Of a stretch of DNA of 64,000 nucleotides, positions 17,927 to 26,048 are shown piece by piece. The stretch comes from Actinoallomurus iriomotensis. GTDB taxonomy: Bacteria; Actinomycetota; Actinomycetes; Streptosporangiales; Streptosporangiaceae. How positions within the stretch are numbered: position 1 is the stretch's first letter; each line of letters starts with the position of its first letter. A model generated the notes under the pieces. The model was not told where the DNA came from. It saw nothing but the letters and a program-made list of their open reading frames with translations, and made no database searches. Both the position numbers and the translations under genes were made by a program. The stretch lies in NCBI RefSeq assembly GCF_030269445.1, contig NZ_BSTJ01000011.1:1-64000 (forward strand). Direction: 5' to 3'.

Positions 17927-18724
17927 ATGAAACGAACCATCGCCGTCGATCAACAGGTGTATGACATCATCACCGGACTTCAAGCACGCGCAGGCGAGCC
18001 TACGGTCAACGCCGTCATGCGGCTGCTGCTGGGCCTGCCCGCTGTCCCGCGGCGGACCCGGGTGCACAGTACCGACGCCATCACGGCTGCACTTTGGGAC
18101 CATCCAGGATCCACGGCCAGCGAGGTGGCGGAAGCGACCGGGTTGGCCTATTCGACGACCGCCAGCATCCTGGCGGAACTCAAGAAAGCCGGCCTCGCGC
18201 ACCGCGCACCCGACCAGACCCAGCGTCGCCGAGGCGCAATCATCCACCGCTGGCAACTCAGCGCGCCTCCCTCCACCCCAGCCGCGGAAACGGTCGAGTT
18301 GCGTGAACTGGTGCTCACTCTTGCCCAGCAGGCCATCGACGAGGCGGACAAAGCGCGGAATGAGCTCGCGAAACAACTCGATCAAGACATCGTCAAGGAC
18401 GGCTTCGAGTTCATCGAGGCCATGGCCGCCCTGGCCTACCGGCAGCCCTACGCCCGCTGGTGGACCACCCTCACCTGCCACATCCAAAACGGTCTCGACC
18501 CGGCCACCGCCCTGCATAAAACCCGCGAGGCCGCCCACCGCGCCCTGCTTCGCCTCGACGCCAGCACACCCTGCACCCGATGTCCGCGCACCAAGGACCC
18601 GGTGGTGATCCTTCGTCAGGCCGCCAACGACTTCCGTCATGACACCGACCCCGCCGCCATCCTGCACGCCAGCCGTGAAATCACCCTGCCCGCCGGGCCC
18701 GCCAGTACCGACCGGCGCGAATGA
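17927..18724 (+). CDS. YARWW-family protein, copy 3, fused to a winged helix, 265 aa
   Basis: ATG at 17927, weak GA-rich ribosome site. Residues ~1-35 (KRTIAVDQQVYDIITGLQAR) resemble a short ribbon-helix-helix-like start. Residues ~45-105 form a winged helix: AITAALWDHPGSTASEVAEA, then YSTTASILAELKKAGLAHR. Residues ~125-215 repeat the family domain: LTLAQQAIDEADKARNELA, AYRQPYARWWTTLTCHIQNG, LDPATALHKTREAAHRALL. The fusion ties the family to DNA binding, so copies 1 and 2 may act as stand-alone partners of such regulators. Confidence 0.7.
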   Translation: MKRTIAVDQQVYDIITGLQARAGEPTVNAVMRLLLGLPAVPRRTRVHSTDAITAALWDHPGSTASEVAEATGLAYSTTASILAELKKAGLAHRAPDQTQRRRGAIIHRWQLSAPPSTPAAETVELRELVLTLAQQAIDEADKARNELAKQLDQDIVKDGFEFIEAMAALAYRQPYARWWTTLTCHIQNGLDPATALHKTREAAHRALLRLDASTPCTRCPRTKDPVVILRQAANDFRHDTDPAAILHASREITLPAGPASTDRRE

Positions 18725-18923
18725 AACCGCCGCCTACGCCGAGTTCGGCCCGGCGATCCCTGGAGATGTCGTACCTGCGCACCTACGCCCGCTGGTAGGT
18801 CTCGCCACGACCACCTCACCACCAGCAGCCCTGGTCAGGCCTGGCCGTTGACGAGGCTGGATGCAACCCGCCTCGCGCTGTCACCTGGCTCCAGCAAACT
18901 CGTCCCGTTAAGGAGGAGGAACG

Positions 18924-19178
18924 TTGCTTCAAACCGTATTCGCGGTCGTCTTCGCTGGCTACGGCGCTACCGCAGTCGTGGTTGCCCGAACGCGCTGGGC
19001 TGATTTGTGGGAGGACGTGCAACATGCTGTGAATGAGGCATCCGCCATGCGTCCCCCGTGGGAGCAACTCCTGTCCCGGTATTTCGGGGCCGTAGCCCTC
19101 CTAATATATTCCGTGATCCGCGGCCTGTGCTGGCCCCTACTCCTTTACCGGCACCTCATCAGGAGGAACGCCTCGTAG
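18924..19178 (+). CDS. Small membrane protein, 84 aa, TTG start
   Basis: A strong AGGAGGAGG site precedes TTG at 18924, giving MLQTVFAVVFAGYGATAVVV. One membrane segment lies at ~3-21 and a second at ~55-75 (FGAVALLIYSVIRGLCWPLLL), followed by a basic end (RHLIRRNAS), so both ends may face the cytoplasm. No family recognised. It lies alone between two plus-strand units. The 321 bases after it (19179-19499) hold no supported gene. Confidence 0.55.
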   Translation: MLQTVFAVVFAGYGATAVVVARTRWADLWEDVQHAVNEASAMRPPWEQLLSRYFGAVALLIYSVIRGLCWPLLLYRHLIRRNAS

Positions 19179-19499
19179 CCTGCATGAGTCCTCTAGATTT
19201 TCGACTGGTTCATGCGGACCGGACGACCATCCGCAGGGCGGCCTCGCTGCCAACTGCCGCCTTTCCGTCAAGCCGCGCCGACTTGTTCCAGTACACCAAA
19301 CCGTTCCCGAGTCAACCGGGCGGTGTTTGTTTCCCGTGCGGAATTTACCCAGCAATGCCCCGCCCCGGTGCAGGGGCGTGCGTGGCACTTGACGGGCATC
19401 GGCGAGTCGAGCCTTCATCGACCGCCCGCCCCGGCCGGGGTCGACCCGGCAGGTGCGAGGACGTCCGTAGAAACCCTGAAGGGAAAAGGGGGAGATGAC

Positions 19500-19856
19500 A
19501 TGTCACTGGTGGCACGGCCGCTGGCCGGGCCGGGATGCCCCGGCACCGCGCTGAACGTGGTGGAACGCGAGGGGTGGACCATCACCCACGACGAGGTCGG
19601 GAACGCGTACGTCTTCCCGCCGGACCATCGCGTGATCGCGGCGTTCCTGCCCGAGCGCAATGATTTCGCGGCGGCGGAAGCGCTGTGGGTGATCCGCGCC
19701 TACGGCGATCTCAACGATGTCTTGTGGGAGGCCACCTTCACCGAGGAGACCCCGACCGAGTTCATCGCGGCGTTCCTGGCCGACCTGACCAAATCCGAAC
19801 CTCTCGACCCCGCACGCGAGGATGAAGAAACCCCGGTTCCGACCGCCATCACCTGA
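19500..19856 (+). CDS. DUF317-like protein, 118 aa
   Basis: ATG at 19500 shortly after GGGGGAG. The protein has the pattern of actinobacterial DUF317 domains: GWTITHDEVGNAYVFPPDHR, VIAAFLPE, ALWVIRAYGDLNDVLWEATF and TPTEFIAAFLADL, the last being the family's typical ending. DUF317 proteins are frequent on Streptomyces plasmids and integrative elements; their function is unknown. It is followed by a hairpin, so it is probably the last gene of the left accessory block. Confidence 0.75.
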   Translation: MSLVARPLAGPGCPGTALNVVEREGWTITHDEVGNAYVFPPDHRVIAAFLPERNDFAAAEALWVIRAYGDLNDVLWEATFTEETPTEFIAAFLADLTKSEPLDPAREDEETPVPTAIT

Positions 19857-19890
19857 CTCGGGAAGGCCCGTCCTAACGCGGGAAGTCAGA

Positions 19891-19914
19891 GGGGCGCCGA
19901 AAATTCGGCGCCCC
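19891..19914. terminator. Hairpin after the DUF317 gene
   Basis: An inverted repeat of about 11 bp (19891-19901 with 19904-19914) with a very small A-rich loop lies 35 bases past the stop. There is no T-run. It is probably a terminator for the plus-strand unit. Confidence 0.5.
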
Positions 19915-20100
19915 GCTGACGCTCTGGTCAACCCGGTCCAGCCTGGTCGGGGTGCGGGTTCGGTCATGTTCATCCCGTGCATATACGAATAACCCCGGCC
20001 AGATCGCCTTGGCCTATGAGGTGTGCCCCTGGCGCGGCGGCGTCGTCCGGGCTCGGGCTGGTCCGGCCGGACGTCCGCGCGGCGTGATGGCGGGGGCAGG

Positions 20101-20904
20101 TCAGCGCAGGATGTTCGGTTTGGTGCGGGGCTGGTTCCAGATCTGGAGGAGGCACCCGGATGGCTTCGTGTGGAACCGCAGGCGGTAGTCGCCGTGGCCT
20201 GCGGGGAGCGGCGGCAGGGGCAGCTTCCGTCCGGCGAGTTCGTGCAGGACGGCGTGGCCCGTGCCGAACCGGCAGCTCAGCTCCACGATCCGGTCGTAGG
20301 ACCGGTCGGGTTCTGGGGGCGTCGGGGAGATCGTCACGGACAGGGTTAGTTCGCCGTCGTGGATGGGCGGCCAGAACAGCGCCGAGCCCGGGACGGCGTC
20401 GATGAGGTCGGCGGACTCGGCGTAGGCGGGGACGGGGAGGATGTCGCCTACTGAGCGGGGGCGGTCGAGCAGGGCGAACTGGCCGGCCCGGATCCGGAGC
20501 GTGAGGTCGAGGTGCTCGACGGACGCGGTGGTGCGCCGGTCGGGGGCGAAGTCGGCGGGGACGCCGGCGGGGAATCCGCGCGCGGCGATGAAGTCGGCGA
20601 GTTCCGCGTCGGTCACCTGGAGGGCGCGTTCGGCGAGGCCGGGGACGTCGCCCGGTTCTGGCCGCTCGAAGGTGGACATGACGACGAAGCGGTGGGTGCC
20701 CGGCTCCGGGGGCTGCCAGCGGCTGACCTGGATCATTCCGCATCTGCGGCAGGCGGTGTGGTTGATGTTGACGGTCTGCCCGTTCTCGTCGGTCTCGGTG
20801 GCGGTCACTTCCAGTCGGTTCTCCTCAGGGATGTCGTGGTCGTGTCCGCAGGTGCGGAGGATCTGCTCCATCGCCACGTCGTCCCGGTTCGGGAAGGGCA
20901 TCAT
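20101..20904 (-). CDS. Hypothetical protein with N-terminal Cys/His zinc-binding motif, 267 aa
   Basis: The ATG at 20904 overlaps the stop of the SMI1-like gene in an ATGA junction, so the two are translationally coupled. The N-terminus has RTCGHDHD and, about 32 residues later, ACRRCGM, a Cys/His pattern likely to bind zinc. The rest is mixed alpha/beta with Pro-rich loops (SVTISPTPPEPDRSYDRIVE, KPSGCLLQIWNQP) and no known domain. Coupling to a SUKH-fold gene suggests a toxin/antitoxin-like or immunity role, but no toxin motif is seen. Confidence 0.6.
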   Translation of the reverse strand: MMPFPNRDDVAMEQILRTCGHDHDIPEENRLEVTATETDENGQTVNINHTACRRCGMIQVSRWQPPEPGTHRFVVMSTFERPEPGDVPGLAERALQVTDAELADFIAARGFPAGVPADFAPDRRTTASVEHLDLTLRIRAGQFALLDRPRSVGDILPVPAYAESADLIDAVPGSALFWPPIHDGELTLSVTISPTPPEPDRSYDRIVELSCRFGTGHAVLHELAGRKLPLPPLPAGHGDYRLRFHTKPSGCLLQIWNQPRTKPNILR

Positions 20905-22055
20905 TGGTGGTCACCTCGCGGGCGGGAGATGAGGGCCCGGCGGCGTTCGGGGGTGAGGGCGGCCGCGACGGCGGGGTCGGCGAGCAGGGCGACGGGCGCG
21001 ATGTGGTCGGCGCTGCGCGGGCGCCAGTGGGCGAACGCGGCCTCGACGTCCTGCCAGAGGGCGTCGGGGTCATCGCCGTGCTCGTCCACCGCGGCTCTGA
21101 CGAGGGCGTCGAACTCGGGATTGCCGTACGTCATGTGGGGCTCACCGCGTCGGAGGCGGGCCTGGTACTCGCCGACGAGCAGGTGGAAGTCCGGGCGGTC
21201 GGCGATCATCGCTGATTGGAGGACCGAATTGGTGTTAGGGGAGGTGTTCTCGGCGTGCTGGGCGAACAGCAGCGGCAGGAACTCCTCGGTGAACAGCGGA
21301 TCGGTCACAAAGCCGTCGAGCATGAAATGGGGCGATACTAGCCGGCCGAGCGACTGCCCGGCGGGACGGTCGAGGAAGAGCTGGAGCTGGGCGCGGAGCG
21401 CGGTGGCGCGGTCGCTGCCGAACTCCTCCGCCTTGGCCAGCGTCTCCTCGACACCGTCGATGCGGCCCGCGAGGGCGTCGAGGCGCGCCTGTTCGACTGT
21501 GGCGTCCCACGCGTCCCGGACCTCGCCGTCCGGCTTGCGCATCCGATGGAATTGGGCGTAGAGGTCCTCCATCAGAGCGAAGAAGGACGGGAACCGCTCC
21601 GGCGGTGCGGCCCGCCAGGAGAACAGGCTGTAGGCGGCCCATTCACCATCTGCACCGGCGTCGCCGGGATCCAGGAACAGGATCCCCGCGTCGGCGTCCC
21701 GGGAGATCAGCAAGCCGCGGGACAGGCACGTGCCCTCCTGCCGATCGTCGTCGCAAAGCTCCGCCCAACTGTCCGCCCAGTAGGGCTCGATGTCGCGGAG
21801 CCAGCCGATGTCGGACGTGTCGCGCATCCGCCAGACGAAGATCCCGGCGTCGCGCCAGCCGTCCGTCGTCAGGAGGAACTCGCGGTAGGACGGGGGCAGC
21901 CGCATGCCGATCCGCTCCTCGGCCGCGGCGACGGCGTCCTCGGCGGCGGGGCCGAAGCCGAGCCAGCGGGTGCGCGCCAGCTCGGGGTCGGGTTCGGCGT
22001 CGGCGCTGCGCACCCATTCGTCACTCCAGCGCGTCAGCCACGGTCTCCATTCCAT
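20901..22055 (-). CDS. SMI1/KNR4 (SUKH) family protein with C-terminal extension, 384 aa
   Basis: ATG at 22055 (MEWRPWLTRW) with GCAGGAT upstream; an ATG at 22064 is equally possible. Residues ~30-140 carry the SUKH pattern: AEERIGMRLPPSYREFLLTT, then GWRDAGIFVW, and SRDADAGILFLDPGD. The family includes many immunity proteins against polymorphic toxins. A ~200-residue helical C-terminal part follows (LFAQHAENTSPN, AFAHWRPRSADH). The gene is coupled to 20904 downstream. The ~450 bases upstream to 22508 contain no supported gene. Confidence 0.75.
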   Translation of the reverse strand: MEWRPWLTRWSDEWVRSADAEPDPELARTRWLGFGPAAEDAVAAAEERIGMRLPPSYREFLLTTDGWRDAGIFVWRMRDTSDIGWLRDIEPYWADSWAELCDDDRQEGTCLSRGLLISRDADAGILFLDPGDAGADGEWAAYSLFSWRAAPPERFPSFFALMEDLYAQFHRMRKPDGEVRDAWDATVEQARLDALAGRIDGVEETLAKAEEFGSDRATALRAQLQLFLDRPAGQSLGRLVSPHFMLDGFVTDPLFTEEFLPLLFAQHAENTSPNTNSVLQSAMIADRPDFHLLVGEYQARLRRGEPHMTYGNPEFDALVRAAVDEHGDDPDALWQDVEAAFAHWRPRSADHIAPVALLADPAVAAALTPERRRALISRPRGDHQ

Positions 22056-22508
22056 GCCGGGCATCCTGCCGACCGCGTACGACATTTCCCGGACCACGGT
22101 CAGGCCGAACACCCTCAAGTTCACGAACCCGAGCATTCGATAGGTTCATTGGCCACCCCCCTTACTCGAGTTCCCGCCCGAAGAGGCTTCAGATTTCCTG
22201 GTGCAGGTTCCACGTTTCGGTGAACAATCGATCTTCTCTGAGCTGCATGTCCATGTTCGGGGGCACGATTCCGGTGGGATGTTGTCCACGGTTGATGGAC
22301 AGACCGGCTGCCCTGCTGTGTTCCTGACTCGAATTTGATTGATTGATGATGGGTTGGTCGGCGCTCGCCGCCACCTCTTCCGATCTTCGTGAGCCGATTA
22401 CAGGCTGGACATGCGCCGCACACCCGGCCGGCGCACCCCCGGTGGACCTTTGCGGCAGGTGACGCCTGTCCGCGCAGCGTTCCCGCACGACCGCAGGAGG
22501 ACACACTC

Positions 22509-23597
22509 ATGCACCTCAGACCTCACACGCCGGGGACCGCGGTTTTCATCGCGATCCTCGTCACCCTGGCCGCCGCCGTCACCGCCGCCTGGACGATGCC
22601 CGCGAGCGCCGCGGTCGGGCCAGTCGCCAGCCTGACCGGTGCCACGCAGGGCGGAATCGATGCGACCGTCGCGGCACCATCCAGCCTCGGGCTGCGCAAG
22701 GGCCCGAACTATGCGTTCCACGAGATCGCGTTCGCTGAATACGCACCTCGGCTTCCGGCCGGGCACCATGCCACCGCCGACTGCCGCGTCACCGGCACTG
22801 CCCCGGTGACCGGTCCCGGCGGAACCAGCGCCTGGTGGGACAAGGTCACTGTTGATTCCGCTCACGGGTACGTCCCCGAGACCTTCCTCACCTTCGCCGG
22901 CTCGGCCCGCCCACCGGCCTGCACGGACGCACCGACCTTCCCGCCCGAGGGACAACAGGGCTGGGAGACCGAGAGCGGTGCCGACAAGATCCTCAACCCC
23001 GTGGCCTTGAACGGCGTATGCGCCCTCATCGCCCATGACCCGAACCTCTGCGGCAACTTCAAGAACTCCACCCAGGATTCACTGCGCATCGCCTGGCTCG
23101 TCTACCGCTACCAGCAGTCACCCGACAAGATGCTGCCCGGTCAGGAAGACCGGCGTGATGCTCTACGGCACTGCCTGTGGCAGGGGCTGATGACCGTACG
23201 TCTCGGCCACGATCCCGCTTTCGCGACGACCATCGCCAACAGCCATGAACTCCAGACCAGTGTTCACCTCGACGGCGATCGCTGGAAGCAGTTGTTCGTC
23301 AACGGCGACGACCTAAACAATGCCTCGGACAAGACGGACTTCTGGAACAACGAAGTCGCACGCCGCGCCGCCGCGAAGCCCGGAATCACCGAGCCCGGCA
23401 TAATCGACTACTGCACCAAGGCCGCAGCCAATGCCCACCAGATGACACCGGACGCCATCGCCGCTCTGCCGGTCACTATCGGGAAACCCGAGGCCGTCAA
23501 CGGCGATTACCTGATCTTCTCCAGCACCAAGACGTTCACCGACCCCGACTACAGCAGCGATCTGAGCCAGACGGCTCCCGGCCACCCGGCCACCTGA
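22509..23597 (+). CDS. Secreted protein with DUF6973-like domain, 362 aa
   Basis: ATG at 22509 after AGGAGG. Residues 1-35 are a Sec signal (VFIAILVTLAAAVTAAWTMP, cleavage near ASA-AV). A small beta-rich, SH3-like stretch (~55-130) follows. The C-terminal domain (~190-330) contains RRDALRHCLWQGLMTVRLGH and FATTIANSHEL, the D-x-x-RH...W...H/E signature of DUF6973 domains in secreted and toxin-like proteins. The paired histidines and acids hint at a hydrolase, but this is inference. It ends at a strong hairpin and stands alone beside an insertion sequence. Confidence 0.65.
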   Translation: MHLRPHTPGTAVFIAILVTLAAAVTAAWTMPASAAVGPVASLTGATQGGIDATVAAPSSLGLRKGPNYAFHEIAFAEYAPRLPAGHHATADCRVTGTAPVTGPGGTSAWWDKVTVDSAHGYVPETFLTFAGSARPPACTDAPTFPPEGQQGWETESGADKILNPVALNGVCALIAHDPNLCGNFKNSTQDSLRIAWLVYRYQQSPDKMLPGQEDRRDALRHCLWQGLMTVRLGHDPAFATTIANSHELQTSVHLDGDRWKQLFVNGDDLNNASDKTDFWNNEVARRAAAKPGITEPGIIDYCTKAAANAHQMTPDAIAALPVTIGKPEAVNGDYLIFSSTKTFTDPDYSSDLSQTAPGHPAT

Positions 23598-23618
23598 CCC
23601 CGCTCGCCTGGACAACGC

Positions 23619-23653
23619 GTGAGGCCGGCTGGGCGATGCCCAGCCGGCCTCAC
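23619..23653 (+). terminator. 16-bp terminator hairpin
   Basis: A perfect 16-bp stem (23619-23634 with 23638-23653) with a three-base loop, 22 bases after the stop of the secreted protein gene. No clear T-run follows. Confidence 0.65.
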
Positions 23654-23772
23654 GCCCGCCGCCGATCAAGCGGGTCTGGGCGGCACGCAAGACGCCGACC
23701 CAATGATCCTCATCTAACTGAGGCTGTCCACCACTAAGTAGTCGTCTCATTTGGCGCGTTCGGTAGTCTGCG

Positions 23773-24545
23773 GTGGTGGGGATCGTTGAGCGCCTCGTGC
23801 CGGATGAACTGTGGGAGTTGTTCCAGCGGGTCGTGCCGCCTGCGCCGTCGCGGCCGCAGGGTGGCGGCCGGCGTCGGTACGGAGACCGTGAGGTGCTGGC
23901 GGCCATCGTATTCGTCGCCACCTCCGGCTGTACGTGGCGCCAGCTGCCGCCTTCCTTCGGGGCTTCAGGGCCCACGGCTCACCGCCGGTTCACCGAGTGG
24001 AGCAAGGACCGGGTGTGGGCCAAGCTCCATCGCTTGGTCCTGGACGAGCTTGGCGCGTGTGGCGGGCTGGACTGGAGCCGCTGCGCGATCGACTCGGTGA
24101 ACATGAGGGCCATGAAAAGGGGGACCTGACAGGTCCGAATCCTGTGGATCGGGGTAAGTACGGCTCGAAGATCTACTTGATCACCGAGCGGTCCGGCCTG
24201 CCCATATCCGTCGGAATCTCGGGTGCGAACCTCCACGACAGCCAGGCCCTCATCCCGCTGGTCAGCGGCATTCCACCGATCCGCTCCAACCACCTGCGCC
24301 GATGGCTTCGCCTACGCGGGATCACCCACCGCATCGCCCGCAAAGGCATCGAGTCCTCCCAACGACTCGGCCGTCACCGCTGGACCGTCGAACGCACGAT
24401 GGCCTGGCTCGCCGGCTGCCGCCGCCTGCACCGCCGCTACGAACGCAAAGCCGAGCACTTCCTCGCCTTCACCAGCATCGCCTGCACCCTCATCTGCTAC
24501 CGCAGACTCAGGACGGCTCCGTGCATTGGCACAGCTGAGCCATGA
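23773..24545 (+). pseudogene. IS5/IS427-type transposase, frameshifted and internally deleted
   Basis: The first frame (GTG 23773 to TGA 24129) reads VPDELWELFQRVVPP, RYGDREVLAAIVFVATSGC, and DWSRCAIDSVNMRAMKRG, with the first catalytic Asp in AIDS. At AAAAGGGGG (~24114) the protein continues in the -1 frame: GPNPVDRGKYGSKIYLITER, ISGANLHDSQALIPL, and IARKGIESSQRLGRHRWTVE. In intact relatives IPPIRS is followed by about 20 residues including the second catalytic Asp (ADKxYD) before LRRWLR; here IRSN joins LRRWLR directly. The -1 shift may be programmed, as in other IS427-type elements, but the in-frame deletion should abolish activity. Confidence 0.8.
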
Positions 24546-24859
24546 TGGCCCGCGTGAGCAAAGAAACCGCGTTCGAGGCCGTATCTCGCCTTTATCAAGA
24601 GTTCATGAAACTGCCCTTTCCTCCCAGATTGGCAGGTGCGGACCGAGCCGGCTTTGACCTGGTGATGCTGGACTCGGACACCGCAGCCTGGGTTTCCATC
24701 TGGATCAAGAACGGCGGCGAGCTCGAAGCGCAGGGGCGGAGTGGCCTGCTTCGCTGCATTGCCCGCTTGGACCAGGTCATACCTGTACTCAGCGAAGCGG
24801 ACGACCCCGAGTACTGGCACCACCTACACGAGATGGCTCGGCTCGTTGCGGATTCCTAG
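24542..24859 (+). CDS. Passenger protein inside the insertion sequence, 105 aa
   Basis: The ATG at 24542 overlaps the transposase stop in ATGA, so it is translationally coupled; GTG at 24554 (VSKETAFEAVSRLY) could also serve. The protein is acidic and helical with EFMKLPFPPRLAGADRAGFD and LLRCIARLDQVIPVLSEADD. No domain recognised. The right inverted repeat begins one base after its stop, so it travels with the element. It may be an accessory regulator of transposition or a host-benefit gene. Confidence 0.6.
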   Translation: MMARVSKETAFEAVSRLYQEFMKLPFPPRLAGADRAGFDLVMLDSDTAAWVSIWIKNGGELEAQGRSGLLRCIARLDQVIPVLSEADDPEYWHHLHEMARLVADS

Positions 24860-24878
24860 CCACCAAATGAGATGACCT

Positions 24879-26048
24879 CTAAAGCGTGGAATTGTCCATC
24901 GGCTGTCCACCGGATGTGGAATTATCCACGCAAATGTGGAACCGACACCTGGACTTGTCGAATGGACGGGTGAATCCGACAGGTCCGCCGGGATAGTTCT
25001 TATACGACTGGCGGCGGACAAGGGTGCCAGTGTGGGGTGCGACGATCATGATGCCGGTGTGGGGGTTTTCGACGATGCCGACGTGTCCGGGTCCTGTGTG
25101 GCCACGCTGGTAGTCGAAGAACACCAGATCCCCGGGCTGCTCGAATCCGGCGGGGACGCGTTTGCCGTGCCAATATTGGGCGTCGGAGAGGCGTGGGATG
25201 GTGATGTGGGCGGCGCGGTAGGCCATCATCGTCAACCCGGAGCAGTCGAAGGAGTCCGGTCCCTCACCCCCATAAACGTAGGGTTTACCGATTTGCGCGC
25301 GGGCGTAGGCCAAGACCGTCGCCGCGACCCCTCCGGGGATGTTGGTGAACGCATCGACGTCGCCCGGACACGCGACGGGGTCCAGCCCGTTGGCGGTGGC
25401 GGGTGTGGTGGTGCTGGTGGCGTAGCGGGCGGCTTGGGCCATGACACGGCGGACGTAGCCCGAATCGGGGTTGTAGGCGAACACCGCGTGCGTCAGGTTC
25501 TGCGGCGCGCCGTGGGCGAGCAGGAACCGCGCTGCCCCGGGGATGGCATCGGCCGGGTCATGGACATCGGCCCATCCGTCCCCATCACCGTCGATGCCTA
25601 CACCGTTGGTGCGTTGGGTGGCGGGGTGACGGGGCGCCCCGCCCCAGTTGTTCCCGGCGGCTCCGCCAACGCCGATCTGCATAGGCCCGGCGGCCCCGGC
25701 CCAGTTCGCCCCGGACCGGACACCGCTACCGGGATCACGGCCGTGATCGGATTCGATCTTCCCGATGGCGGCGAGCAGATTCCACGGGATCCCGTACCGT
25801 TGCCCGGCTGCCTGGTACAGCCGCAGGTAGTCCGCCGGAATCCCGGTCCTCGCGTCGGTGGTGACGCCCGGCTGGCCGGGGCCGGCTTGCCCACAGGTGG
25901 CCTGCCCGGCGCCGGAGATGCCGATGGTGATGAGCAGCGGGATCAACAGCAGCGCACCGAGCGCGATCGCGGCGGACGCCTGTACCGCCCCGGCCTCTCC
26001 TCGCAGGTTCTGCGGGGTGTTGGCCGGGGCGGTCGGGCGGGTGGTCAT
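24879..26048 (-). CDS. Conjugation peptidoglycan hydrolase: transglycosylase plus NlpC/P60, 389 aa
   Basis: ATG at 26048 overlaps the stop of the upstream gene (ATGA). One membrane anchor (~25-47, ALGALLLIPLLITIGISG) is followed by a lysozyme-like transglycosylase domain (~70-215): IPWNLLAAIGKIESDHG (catalytic Glu in KIES) and AGPMQIG. An NlpC/P60 endopeptidase follows (~245-360): nucleophile in FDCSGL, His in GHVGIVE. This is the VirB1-type enzyme that opens the wall for the conjugation channel. The last residues after VGFTRPF look foreign to the fold. The TAG stop at 24881-24879 lies inside the IS target duplication. Confidence 0.88.
   Translation of the reverse strand: MTTRPTAPANTPQNLRGEAGAVQASAAIALGALLLIPLLITIGISGAGQATCGQAGPGQPGVTTDARTGIPADYLRLYQAAGQRYGIPWNLLAAIGKIESDHGRDPGSGVRSGANWAGAAGPMQIGVGGAAGNNWGGAPRHPATQRTNGVGIDGDGDGWADVHDPADAIPGAARFLLAHGAPQNLTHAVFAYNPDSGYVRRVMAQAARYATSTTTPATANGLDPVACPGDVDAFTNIPGGVAATVLAYARAQIGKPYVYGGEGPDSFDCSGLTMMAYRAAHITIPRLSDAQYWHGKRVPAGFEQPGDLVFFDYQRGHTGPGHVGIVENPHTGIMIVAPHTGTLVRRQSYKNYPGGPVGFTRPFDKSRCRFHICVDNSTSGGQPMDNSTL

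Larger units (their letters stand above)
23738..24878 (+). mobile_element. IS5-family (IS427-type) insertion sequence with passenger gene, 1141 bp
   Basis: Imperfect terminal inverted repeats share GTCRTCTCATTTGG: on the plus strand at 23741-23754 and on the minus strand at 24863-24876. CTAA stands directly outside each end (23734-23737 and 24879-24882), a YTAR target duplication of the IS5 type. Inside are a frameshifted transposase missing part of its catalytic core and a small passenger ORF that fills the space up to the right repeat. The insertion lies at the very end of the NlpC/P60 gene, and the right copy of the target duplication supplies that gene's stop codon. Without the missing core residues it cannot move by itself. 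Confidence 0.8.
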
